From an uncultured Bacteroidales bacterium (lineage in GTDB: Bacteria > Bacteroidota > Bacteroidia > Bacteroidales > P3), in contig CAJOEN010000007.1 in NCBI GenBank assembly GCA_905233475.1, positions 1 to 42,988 of the forward strand: a stretch of DNA of 42,988 bases, written 5' to 3'. Under the pieces are notes generated by a model. That model worked only from the letters and a program-made list of their open reading frames with translations, was not told where the DNA came from and ran no database searches. A program made the position numbers and the translations under genes. Positions 7,427 to 15,000 of the stretch are shown here, piece after piece; positions within the stretch are counted from its first letter, which is position 1, and each line of letters starts with the position of its first letter.

Positions 7427-8884
7427 TCATTCCGTGACGGCGAAGCCGCCGAACGTGGCGACCCATAGATGCCCTTCGTGGTCCAAGTGGATGTCTTCGA
7501 TATAGGAGTTTGGCAACAGTGAATTCTCAGGTGTGTAGAGCTCCCATTTGTCTTGTGCTATGTTGTACATCAACAACCCTATATGATATACGGAAATCCA
7601 CAACTCGCCGCGCTCCTCGTCAAGTTCGATGTCGGCAATGGTGCACTCCTTCCAGTATTTCAGCAACGGACACTCGTATTCGTGCCATTTGCCTTCGCTG
7701 TCGAAGCATCTGATGGCGTTGGTCGGCTCGTCATCACTGCCGTATACCGACATCCAGAGGTTGCCCTTGCTGTCCTCGAGCATTTCGCTGAGTGTTATGT
7801 CTTTGATGCCGAATGGGGTGTTTTCAAAGGTCTCGGGGGTACCGTCAACCATAACGACGCTGCCTTTGCTGGTGCCAATCCATTTACGGTTGCGGCTGTC
7901 GACGAATACGATGCGGACATTGTTCCAGGGCAGAGGGTGGTTGATGGAGTCGACAACAATCCAGTTATTATCGGCATACCGATAGGCTCCGTGGAATGTC
8001 GGCACCCACAGATTGCCCTGTTTGTCGCGGCCGAAGCCGGTGCACCAGTCTATTGGAGAGTTGTTCTCGTTGAAGTGGGTCCATTGGTCGCCATCAATGA
8101 TGAACAGATCATAACCCTGCGAAACCCACAGTCGCCCCTCGCTGTCGGTGGCCAATGCCATAATGGCGCGCATATCATTGGGGTCCTTCGGATAAGTCGT
8201 CAGGGGCGAGTTTTTCTGGTTGTAAACTTTCATCTTGCCATCTTTCAGGCAAACAAGCCCTTGGTCTGTCCCCATCCAAATAGCACCCGAGGTGTCTTCG
8301 CACACAGCCCTCGACATATTCCAGGGCAGGTCGGAGTTGGTGGTATTGTAGGTCTTGAAGGTGTGGCTGAGTTTTCTGTTCGTTTTCTTCGGCTCCTTGG
8401 CAGGCTCGTTGTCACGCTGCGAGAACGACAGCCGTTGAATCTTGAAGCGGTCGCCTTCGAACCGCAAGAGCATCTGCACCGACTGGTAGCCGCCATCGCC
8501 CACGGCAGGTTTCCACACAATACTGTTCACGGCCTCTTGCAGCCGGAGCTTTTTCGACTTCACATTCGTCCGGTTGTCGGCGCTAAGCAGCTGCGCCCGT
8601 CCCGTCGAGTCGACAAGTATCTGGACGTATATGTCGCCTCGTATCTTGTCGAGCGATTTCTGGTTGAAAGCCGTCAGCAGACGCGATGCCATATCGTATG
8701 GCGGCTCGGCCTGAGGATCGCCGCAGTCGAGACAGAACTGGCTTACTTTCAACTCGTAATGCTCCTTGAAAAGATATTGCGCCTTGGCGGGAACCAGGAT
8801 GCACATCAGGCTTAGGAATAGGGTTGCCCTTACAGCGGCCATAGCCCATTTTGTCGTGACCCGGTTTTGTTTCGGTTGGTTCAT
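7427..8884 (-). CDS. Secreted two-component-regulator-propeller protein with TonB-C-like segment
   Basis: A 485-residue exported protein. The signal peptide ends at AKA-Q (about residue 35). Residues 80-150 (GDIYVQILVDSTGRAQLL through SIVWKPAVGDGGYQSV) resemble the TonB C-terminal fold of energy-transducer proteins. From about 165 onward there are repeated Reg_prop-like blades with the W-M/V-G/A-T motif: GAIWMGTDQGLVCL, GRLWVSQGYDLFII, GNLWVPTFHGAYRY, RKWIGTSKGSVV, GHLWVATFGGFAV. In Bacteroidetes such propellers usually form the periplasmic sensor of hybrid two-component systems. Here no transmembrane helix or kinase follows, so this is a free-standing periplasmic or surface protein. A -7 box (9029-9036) implies a leader of about 140 bases. 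Ligand and role unknown. Confidence 0.8.
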   Translation of the reverse strand: MNQPKQNRVTTKWAMAAVRATLFLSLMCILVPAKAQYLFKEHYELKVSQFCLDCGDPQAEPPYDMASRLLTAFNQKSLDKIRGDIYVQILVDSTGRAQLLSADNRTNVKSKKLRLQEAVNSIVWKPAVGDGGYQSVQMLLRFEGDRFKIQRLSFSQRDNEPAKEPKKTNRKLSHTFKTYNTTNSDLPWNMSRAVCEDTSGAIWMGTDQGLVCLKDGKMKVYNQKNSPLTTYPKDPNDMRAIMALATDSEGRLWVSQGYDLFIIDGDQWTHFNENNSPIDWCTGFGRDKQGNLWVPTFHGAYRYADNNWIVVDSINHPLPWNNVRIVFVDSRNRKWIGTSKGSVVMVDGTPETFENTPFGIKDITLSEMLEDSKGNLWMSVYGSDDEPTNAIRCFDSEGKWHEYECPLLKYWKECTIADIELDEERGELWISVYHIGLLMYNIAQDKWELYTPENSLLPNSYIEDIHLDHEGHLWVATFGGFAVTE

Positions 8885-9226
8885 ATTGTCTTGTTTTATT
8901 TGTTGATGAAGTTTCTGTTTCGAAAAAAATAAGGGGACTTCTAATTTTACATTATTTCTGATTTCATAGTCATTTTATCCGATTTTTTTGCAAAGTCCGT
9001 TAAACAAATAACGAACAAAACGACACTGCAAAGTTACGCTTTTTTTTCGAATTAGGCATTTTTTTTCAATTTACAATTGAAAATGATATTCATACTTTCA
9101 GATATTCAGTTTTACAGATAATCGGATAATCTGTTAATCCGAAAAACTTCACATCACAGTTCACAGTTCACTGATAACTAAAAAAATCGTATCTTTGCAA
9201 AACCATTTGACAAAGGATTTTTACTT
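8885..9226. promoter_or_regulatory. Divergent intergenic region with 21 bp palindrome
   Basis: This 342-base AT-rich gap separates two divergent genes. TAACTTTG on the minus strand (9029-9036) is the -7 candidate for the propeller gene. TATCTTTG on the plus strand (9190-9197) is that of the glycosyltransferase; neither has a good -33 element. Between them, TTTTCAATT (9063-9071) and AATTGAAAA (9075-9083) form a perfect 9 bp inverted repeat with a three-base centre, placed like an operator for the left promoter. No ORF is supported. Confidence 0.55.
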
Positions 9227-10369
9227 ATGAACATAATAATAGTAGGAACAGCTTACCCTTACCGTGGCGGTCTGGCGGCTTTCAACGAGCGTCTGGCAGC
9301 CGAATATATTGCGCAGGGACACAAGGTGGAGATTTACACTTTCACCCTGCAATACCCCAATTTCCTTTTCCCGGGCAAAACGCAGTACAGCACCGAGCTC
9401 GCCCCGAAAGACCTTGTAATCCACCGCAGGGTGAACTCCTGCAACCCTTTCAACTGGATTAAGGTGGGACGCGAGATACGCCGAAAACGTCCCGACATGG
9501 TGATAATAAAATACTGGATTCCGTTTATGGCTCCGTGTCTGGGCACCATTGCGCGTATGGCACGCAAAAACGGACATACCAAGGTGCTTTCCATCCTCGA
9601 CAACGTTATACCGCACGAACACCGCATTGGAGACAAGATGTTCTCCAAATATTTTGTCCGTTCCATTCACGGTTTTGTGGCGATGTCGCTGTCGGTGCTG
9701 CAGGACTTGAGGCTTTTCACAGCCGACAAGCCTGCTGAGTTCTGCCCCCACCCTCTCTACGACCACTACGGCCAACGTCTGCAGCGCAGCGAGGCCCTGC
9801 AATTGCTCAAACTCGACGACAGCTGTCGCTACGTGCTGTTTTTCGGCTTTATTCGCACCTACAAAGGTCTGGACTTGCTTTTGGAGGCTTTCGCCGACGA
9901 ATGGCTGCGGCAGTCGGACGTTAAGCTGATTGTGGCCGGCGAGTTCTACGGCGATTCGACTCCGTATCTGCAACAGATAGAGCAACTTGGCATCGCCGAC
10001 AAGGTGGTGCTCTGCACCGATTTCATCCCCGACAGCGAGGTAAACCGCTATTTCAGCGCCGCCGACATTGTGGCTCAGCCCTACAAAACGGCCACGCAGA
10101 GCGGCGTTACGCAAATTGCCTTCCATTTCGAAAAGCCGATGCTCGTCACCAACGTTGGCGGCTTGGCCGAGATTGTCCCCGACGGGAAAATAGGCTATGT
10201 GGTAGAACCCGACAAAGACCAGATAGCCACGGCTTTGCGCAGATTTTTCGAAGAGAACAAAAAGGACGAATTCGAGGCCAATATTGTTGAGGAAAAACAG
10301 AAATACTCGTGGTCGAGATTTACCGACGCCATCGAAACCGTAGCCGGAAAAAGCGGCAAAAAACAATAA
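9227..10369 (+). CDS. Glycosyltransferase family 4
   Basis: A 380-residue GT-B glycosyltransferase, probably cytoplasmic-face. The N-terminal domain starts IIIVGTAYPYRGGLAAFNERL, with the glycine loop of GT4 enzymes. The C-terminal nucleotide-sugar domain shows FFGFIRTYKGLDLLLEAF, an EX7E-like region around PYKTATQSGVTQIAFHFEKP and NVGGLAEIVPDGKIGYVV. It is followed by hddA and hddC, which make a GDP- or ADP-activated heptose, so it may transfer heptose or an inner-core sugar to LPS or a surface glycan. That substrate is inferred from neighbours only. TATCTTTG at 9190 lies 30 bases before the start. Confidence 0.88.
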   Translation: MNIIIVGTAYPYRGGLAAFNERLAAEYIAQGHKVEIYTFTLQYPNFLFPGKTQYSTELAPKDLVIHRRVNSCNPFNWIKVGREIRRKRPDMVIIKYWIPFMAPCLGTIARMARKNGHTKVLSILDNVIPHEHRIGDKMFSKYFVRSIHGFVAMSLSVLQDLRLFTADKPAEFCPHPLYDHYGQRLQRSEALQLLKLDDSCRYVLFFGFIRTYKGLDLLLEAFADEWLRQSDVKLIVAGEFYGDSTPYLQQIEQLGIADKVVLCTDFIPDSEVNRYFSAADIVAQPYKTATQSGVTQIAFHFEKPMLVTNVGGLAEIVPDGKIGYVVEPDKDQIATALRRFFEENKKDEFEANIVEEKQKYSWSRFTDAIETVAGKSGKKQ

Positions 10370-10486
10370 AAGGCGTTTACTTTCGTTACATTTTATACAA
10401 AACATCCAACAATTAAACGATTAAAAAAAATCAACAACTCAACAAATTCACAGTTCACTAAATAGTCAAACAAATCTCCAATCATA

Positions 10487-11506
10487 ATGATAATACGAAG
10501 CAAAACACCTCTGCGTTTGGGACTGGCGGGCGGCGGCACCGACGTATCGCCCTACTCCGACATCTACGGCGGAGCCATCCTCAACGCCACTATCAATATG
10601 TACGCCTACACCACCCTCGAGCCCACCGACGACGGCAAAGTTGTTTTCGAAGCTCCCGAAAAATACCTGCGCGAGGAGCATACTGCCAGCCTCCAGCTCG
10701 ACACCGACGGCTATTTCGTGCTGCACAAAGGCGTGTACAACCGCATCGTGCGTCAGTTCACCCACAAGCCGCTGTCGCTGCGCATATCCTCTTTCGTGGA
10801 CGCTCCGGCAGGCTCGGGACTCGGCACTTCGTCCACCCTTGTGGTGAGCATTCTCGGCGCTTATGTGGAGTGGCTCAAGCTACCTCTCGGCGAATACGAC
10901 ATAGCGCGTCTGGCCTACGAGATAGAACGCGAGGACCTGCAGATGGCCGGCGGCAAGCAGGACCAGTATGCAGCCACTTTCGGAGGGTTCAACTTCATGG
11001 AATTCAAAGGCGACAGCGTGATAGTGAATCCGTTGCGCGTGCGTAACCGCTACGCCGACGAGCTTTCGCACAACCTTGTGCTGTACTACACCGACACCAG
11101 CCACGTGTCCGCCGACATCATCAAAGAGCAACAGAAAAACGTCAGCGCAAAAAACACACAGTCCATCGAAGCCATGCACAAGCTCAAAGAACAGGCAGTG
11201 CTTATGAAAGAGGTGCTGCTCAAGGGCGAGATAGACCGCATTGGTGAAATACTCGACTTCGGGTGGCGGTACAAGAAACAGATGGCCAACAGCATAACCA
11301 ACCCGCGTATCGACAGCATCTACGAATCGGCGATAAAAGCCGGTGCCACGGGAGGCAAGATTTCCGGCGCGGGCGGCGGCGGTTTTATGTTCTTCTACTG
11401 TCCGGGCGTAACCCGCTATGCGGTAATCGACGCCCTGCAACAGTTCGGCGGCAAAGCCAAACGCTACGAATTTGTAAACGAAGGCCTGAAAACGTGGAGC
11501 TTGTAA
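10487..11506 (+). CDS. hddA: GHMP kinase, D-glycero-D-manno-heptose 7-phosphate kinase type
   Basis: A 339-residue GHMP-superfamily sugar kinase. The N-terminus reads KTPLRLGLAGGGTDVSPYSD, the hallmark of the HddA/fucokinase-like group. The ATP loop is PAGSGLGTSST near residue 110, and motif 3 is KISGAGGGGFMFF near 300. With HddC encoded next but one, the likely reaction is ATP-dependent phosphorylation of heptose 7-phosphate at C1, the step before nucleotide activation for LPS or S-layer-type glycans. Heptose isomerase and phosphatase genes are not in the window. A fucose kinase-like specificity cannot be excluded from sequence alone. Confidence 0.85.
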   Translation: MIIRSKTPLRLGLAGGGTDVSPYSDIYGGAILNATINMYAYTTLEPTDDGKVVFEAPEKYLREEHTASLQLDTDGYFVLHKGVYNRIVRQFTHKPLSLRISSFVDAPAGSGLGTSSTLVVSILGAYVEWLKLPLGEYDIARLAYEIEREDLQMAGGKQDQYAATFGGFNFMEFKGDSVIVNPLRVRNRYADELSHNLVLYYTDTSHVSADIIKEQQKNVSAKNTQSIEAMHKLKEQAVLMKEVLLKGEIDRIGEILDFGWRYKKQMANSITNPRIDSIYESAIKAGATGGKISGAGGGGFMFFYCPGVTRYAVIDALQQFGGKAKRYEFVNEGLKTWSL

Positions 11507-11530
11507 ATTCGGAGTTCGGAATTCGGAGTT
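11506..11530 (+). repeat. Left inverted repeat of the four-helix-bundle cassette
   Basis: AATTCGGAGTT occurs twice, separated by CGG (11506-11530), beginning on the last base of the hddA stop codon. Bases 11512-11530 match the reverse complement of 11945-11963 at 18 of 19 positions, so the four-helix-bundle gene lies between inverted repeats. Confidence 0.75.
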
Positions 11531-11567
11531 AGATGTTAGGAGTTCGATTAATAACTATCGTAAAAAT

Positions 11568-11969
11568 ATGAATAAAAGCATATTACAAGAAAAAAGCTTC
11601 GCATTTGCAATCAGAATTGTGAATATGTACCGATATATGTGCGATGAAAAAAAAGAGTTTGTTTTATCAAAACAGATACTGAGAAGTGGCACAAGTATTG
11701 GGGCTAATGTTCGGGAGGCCAAACGTGGACAAACAAATCCTGATTTCTACTCCAAATTAACGATAGCTTTAAAGGAAGCCGACGAAACAGCATATTGGCT
11801 TGAATTACTTAACCAAACTGGATATTTGGACAACGATATGTATGAAAGCATGCATAAAGATTGCGAGGAACTGATAAAAATTTTAGTTTCCATTACAAAG
11901 ACATTAAAAAACAAGGAATCCACAAAAAAAGATTCCGAAATTCGAACTCCAAATTCCGAACTCTCTTAA
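11568..11969 (+). CDS. Four-helix bundle protein (S23 / 23S rRNA intervening-sequence family)
   Basis: A 133-residue protein of the S23 family: FAFAIRIVNMYRYM, LRSGTSIGANVREAKRGQT, FYSKLTIALKEADETAYWLE and a last helix with CEELIKILVSITKTLK. Relatives are encoded in 23S rRNA intervening sequences and, as Avd-like proteins, in diversity-generating retroelements; many free-standing copies have no known role. Here it sits inside the heptose gene group, between hddA and hddC, bounded by inverted repeats. The right repeat lies within the coding sequence, so the C-terminal tail RTPNSEL is repeat-encoded and probably not part of the fold. Base composition is AT-richer than in the flanking genes. No reverse transcriptase or variable repeat is nearby. 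Confidence 0.9.
   Translation: MNKSILQEKSFAFAIRIVNMYRYMCDEKKEFVLSKQILRSGTSIGANVREAKRGQTNPDFYSKLTIALKEADETAYWLELLNQTGYLDNDMYESMHKDCEELIKILVSITKTLKNKESTKKDSEIRTPNSELS
11945..11963 (-). repeat. Right inverted repeat of the four-helix-bundle cassette
   Basis: AACTCCAAATTCCGAACTC is the inverted partner of 11512-11530 with one mismatch. It overlaps the last codons of the S23-family gene. It is followed by a 14 bp tandem repeat of TTAACTCTTA-type sequence (about 11966-11993) reaching almost to the hddC start. Confidence 0.75.
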
Positions 11970-11999
11970 CTCTTAATTCTTAACTCTTATCTCATAATC

Positions 12000-12701
12000 A
12001 TGGAACGAAGTGTAATAATATTGGCTGGCGGTTTCGGCACAAGGCTGCAGGGGGTGGTGAAAGACCTGCCCAAGCCCATGGCACCGGTTAACGGGAAGCC
12101 GTTCCTGACGTATCTACTTGATTACCTGATTGATTACGGCTACTCCAACGCCATCCTCTCCGTGGGCTACCTGCACGAGAAAATCCAAGACTTTTTCGGC
12201 AACAGCTACAAATCCATCGCCATCGACTATGCGGTGGAGACAGAACCCCTCGGCACCGGCGGCGCCATAGCCTTTGCCATGCAGAAATGCCCCGACGACG
12301 ACGTGCTTGTGCTCAACGGCGACACCATGTTCCGTGCCGACCTTGCCGCTTTCGAGGCCTTCCACCGCAACAAAGGCGGACTTTTTTCCATGGTGCTGCG
12401 ACAGATGCCCGATGTGTCGCGCTACGGCAATGTGCTTACCGACAGCAACGACCGTATAACACTTTTTGCCGAAAAAAACACCGCCACCGGCGAGGGCTTT
12501 ATCAATGGCGGTATATACATGATTAACAAGCAGTTATTTACAAAACACCCCATGCCGCAGAAATTCTCCTTCGAGAAAGACCTTATGGAAAAAGTATTCG
12601 ATACCGAACCGCTTTTCGGCTACAAGTCCGACGCTTATTTCATCGACATAGGCATTCCCGAGGACTATGCACGAGCCCAGAGCGAGCTGGCACAATTTTA
12701 G
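12000..12701 (+). CDS. hddC: Heptose-1-phosphate guanylyltransferase-type nucleotidyltransferase
   Basis: A 233-residue sugar-phosphate nucleotidyltransferase. The signature LAGGFGTRLQG with KDLPKPMAPVNGKPF occupies the first 35 residues; LNGDTMF is the metal-binding Asp motif near 105, and FINGGIYMI and YFIDIGIPEDY follow. Length and motifs match HddC, which makes GDP-D-glycero-alpha-D-manno-heptose, and the nearby hddA supports this. A mannose-1-phosphate guanylyltransferase is the main alternative. It converges with the 12716 gene, 14 bases apart, with no clear terminator between. Confidence 0.82.
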   Translation: MERSVIILAGGFGTRLQGVVKDLPKPMAPVNGKPFLTYLLDYLIDYGYSNAILSVGYLHEKIQDFFGNSYKSIAIDYAVETEPLGTGGAIAFAMQKCPDDDVLVLNGDTMFRADLAAFEAFHRNKGGLFSMVLRQMPDVSRYGNVLTDSNDRITLFAEKNTATGEGFINGGIYMINKQLFTKHPMPQKFSFEKDLMEKVFDTEPLFGYKSDAYFIDIGIPEDYARAQSELAQF

Positions 12702-12715
12702 GAGGCACCACTGCC

Positions 12716-13663
12716 CTATTCCTCGTAATATTTCACTTTGTAACGTGTTGTGCTGACAAGTTTCCCATCCCAATACCTCCGTTCTACGGCCACAGCACCA
12801 TTGTCATAAAATTCGTATTGGAATGTCTTAATATGCGACCATCCTTTGTTATCATTACTCGGATTGTAACTGCCGGACAAATACACAGTGTCAATGAGGT
12901 TTCTGTCGGTATATACATAATGATATTTTGTACTTGTGCTGTCTCGCAGGTAAAAACAGCATTCCTCGCCTTTGGGCAAAAAAATGTGTGTGGTAAAGAG
13001 GCAGACACTATTGCTCCCGTCGAAAAGGACTTTTTTGCATATTGTATCGAGATTGGCATTTGTGTAGTATCTAACTTCTTTGAGATGGCACGACGCCGTA
13101 TCTACACGGCCCTTGCGGTTTGCATAAGCAGTAAAAAAGGAGTCGGTAAGAGTAAGAAGGTTTTGGCGCTGTTCCTCAATACGGATGTATTTTTTTCTCT
13201 TGTGAAACAATAAGAACGGATTAGGCGCTGTGCCTTTTATTATTTTCCTGTAGATAATACGTTTTCCGGACGACAAAGTGTCTATTTGTAGATAGGATAT
13301 TTCGTTTTGTATCCCGAATTTTGCGGTCCACTCACTTTCCATTGCCTTTACATAGCCGCATCCTTTTTCTACAGGTATCTGTTTTTCAAGACTATAAAAT
13401 AAACCACCACCACTCTCGGTTCTCTTTTCAACAATTTCGCCATTTCTTGAAAATTTGAAGTATTTTGAAGATGTATGTCCATTGACTTCATCGGTAGTCT
13501 GCTCCTCAAGCTCGTGTAAATTGTCGCCGAATTTGTCTTTCAATGTAGGACGAGTAAGAATTCCCTCATGCTGTGCACGACATTCAGCACAAAACAAAAG
13601 CAATGCCACAACAGCAAATACCCTCCATGTTGTTTTTACTGTGCAACGTCGTCTTTTTGTCAT
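12716..13663 (-). CDS. Secreted protein of unknown function
   Basis: A 315-residue protein I do not recognise. The N-terminus is basic, then hydrophobic (VFAVVALLLFCAEC), then RAQ, giving a signal peptide with cleavage near residue 30. The rest is polar and beta-rich with paired cysteines (around residues 102, 193, 208 and 222). The end, YEFYDNGAVAVERRYWDGKL, resembles a MORN-like or toxin-antitoxin YwqK-type antitoxin repeat, but one copy is not enough to assign it. Its start codon is 13 bases below a terminator-like hairpin after rprY, and no promoter box lies between. Confidence 0.7.
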   Translation of the reverse strand: MTKRRRCTVKTTWRVFAVVALLLFCAECRAQHEGILTRPTLKDKFGDNLHELEEQTTDEVNGHTSSKYFKFSRNGEIVEKRTESGGGLFYSLEKQIPVEKGCGYVKAMESEWTAKFGIQNEISYLQIDTLSSGKRIIYRKIIKGTAPNPFLLFHKRKKYIRIEEQRQNLLTLTDSFFTAYANRKGRVDTASCHLKEVRYYTNANLDTICKKVLFDGSNSVCLFTTHIFLPKGEECCFYLRDSTSTKYHYVYTDRNLIDTVYLSGSYNPSNDNKGWSHIKTFQYEFYDNGAVAVERRYWDGKLVSTTRYKVKYYEE

Positions 13664-13676
13664 GGTTAAAAATTAA

Positions 13677-13725
13677 AAGTTGCCAATCGAAGAACCACGT
13701 CTGTCGTCTTTTCGGTCGGCAACTT
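13677..13725 (-). terminator. Terminator-like hairpin between rprY and the 12716 gene
   Basis: AAGTTGCC (13677-13684) pairs with GGCAACTT (13718-13725), and inner CGAA/TTCG pairs can extend the stem. On the minus strand it is followed by TTTTAATTTTTAA and then the ATG at 13663. The loop is long, so efficiency is uncertain. Confidence 0.5.
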
Positions 13726-13742
13726 CTTTGGATATTCATGTC

Positions 13743-14450
13743 TTATTTTTTGTTTGCTTCCTCTGTGGTCAGCTTAAATCCCACGCCGTGTATGTTCACA
13801 ATTTTGACTTTGGGGTCGTCTTTCAGGTAACGGCGCAGTTTGGTGATATACACGTCCATGCTACGTGCGGCAAAATAGCTGTCGTCTCTCCAAATTTTAT
13901 TGAGGGTGGAAATCCTGTCTATCACTTGGTTGAAATTCATGCAAAACATCTGTAGCAAATCCGATTCCTTCGAAGTAAGATGGCGTTCCTCGCCATGAAT
14001 CGAGAGGGACTGCCTGTCGGAGTTGAACACAAACTCACCTATATTGAAAACGCTTGACGAAGGTCTCTCCTCCCTGCAGCGTCGCAATACAGCGTTGATT
14101 CTGGCATAAAGTTCTTCTATGCTGAAAGGTTTTGTGATATAGTCGTCGGCACCAATCTCGAAGCCTTTAAGTTTGTCGTTTTCGAGTGTCTTTGCCGTAA
14201 GAAAAATCACTGGCATAGAGGGGTTTATACGTTTTATGTCTTTGGCCACCTCAAAGCCATCCTTAATGGGCATCATAACATCGAGGACACATATATCTAT
14301 ATTGTCTTCGTTTTTGAAAAATTCCAACGCCTTTTCGCCGTCGATAGCGAGAAACACGTTACAGCCTTTTTGTTTAAGGTAGGCGCGCAGTATGGTACCC
14401 AAATTGGGGTCATCTTCCGCCAACAAAACATTGATCATTTCGTTATTCAT
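13743..14450 (-). CDS. rprY: OmpR-family response regulator, RprY-like
   Basis: A 235-residue DNA-binding response regulator. In the receiver domain the acidic pair is in LLAEDDPN, the phospho-acceptor Asp57 is in CVLDVMMP and Lys107 is in YITKPFS. The winged-helix domain includes HLTSKESDLLQMF and RSMDVYITKLRRYL. It closely resembles Bacteroides RprY. The partner histidine kinase RprX, often adjacent in Bacteroides, is absent on both sides; the gene instead follows a cyclophilin gene by 14 bases, with which it is probably co-transcribed. Confidence 0.9.
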   Translation of the reverse strand: MNNEMINVLLAEDDPNLGTILRAYLKQKGCNVFLAIDGEKALEFFKNEDNIDICVLDVMMPIKDGFEVAKDIKRINPSMPVIFLTAKTLENDKLKGFEIGADDYITKPFSIEELYARINAVLRRCREERPSSSVFNIGEFVFNSDRQSLSIHGEERHLTSKESDLLQMFCMNFNQVIDRISTLNKIWRDDSYFAARSMDVYITKLRRYLKDDPKVKIVNIHGVGFKLTTEEANKK

Positions 14451-14464
14451 AATATACTCTTTTT

Positions 14465-14896
14465 TTAGTCAATTATCGTTATTTTTAAAATTTTATCTCC
14501 CTGACGTATTTTGTCAATAAGCTCCAATCCTTCGTACACACGTCCGAAACATGTGTGATGACGGTCGAGGTGCTGTGTGTTCTCGCGGTTGTGGCAGATA
14601 AAAAACTGCGAGCCGCCGGTGTCGCGTCCGGCATGTGCCATCGAAAGCACGCCACGGTCATGATACTGGTTATCACCGTCAAGTTCACATTTTATTGTAT
14701 ATCCCGGACCGCCTGTGCCGTCGCCACGGGGACAACCGCCCTGTATTACAAAATCGGGTATAACCCTATGGAACGTTAGTCCGTCGTAAAATCCACTTTT
14801 GGCAAGCTTAACGAAATTGGCGACTGTGTTTGGAGCGTCTTTTTCGTAGAATTTAACTTTCATCGTACCTTTAGCTGTTTCAATCAGTGCTTCCAT
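14465..14896 (-). CDS. Cyclophilin-type peptidyl-prolyl isomerase
   Basis: A 143-residue cyclophilin without a signal peptide, so cytoplasmic. Core motifs are complete: [20 protein letters not shown] with the catalytic Arg, [19 protein letters not shown], and [16 protein letters not shown]. The substrate-pocket Trp of human cyclophilin A is replaced by His in this loop, as in many short bacterial forms. It lies downstream of lepB (104-base gap) and 14 bases upstream of rprY. Confidence 0.93.
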   Translation of the reverse strand: MEALIETAKGTMKVKFYEKDAPNTVANFVKLAKSGFYDGLTFHRVIPDFVIQGGCPRGDGTGGPGYTIKCELDGDNQYHDRGVLSMAHAGRDTGGSQFFICHNRENTQHLDRHHTCFGRVYEGLELIDKIRQGDKILKITIID

Positions 14897-15000
14897 TACA
14901 TAATCTGTTTAGTTTGTATCAAATACGTTTACAAGTTTCTCCAAATTAACTCAATTTTAAATGTTTTATTGTGTAATTGTTAATTTTTTTTACTTTTTTT

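Noticed and set aside
7553-8815. 420-codon plus-strand frame over the propeller gene
   Set aside because: Antisense shadow; the minus frame has a signal peptide and repeated propeller blades.
9221-10405. 394-codon minus-strand frame over the glycosyltransferase
   Set aside because: Shadow of a GC-rich gene; the plus frame has the GT4 motifs and a promoter.
11568-11969. Diversity-generating retroelement accessory (Avd)
   Set aside because: The S23 family is related to Avd, but no reverse transcriptase, template repeat or variable target gene is present.
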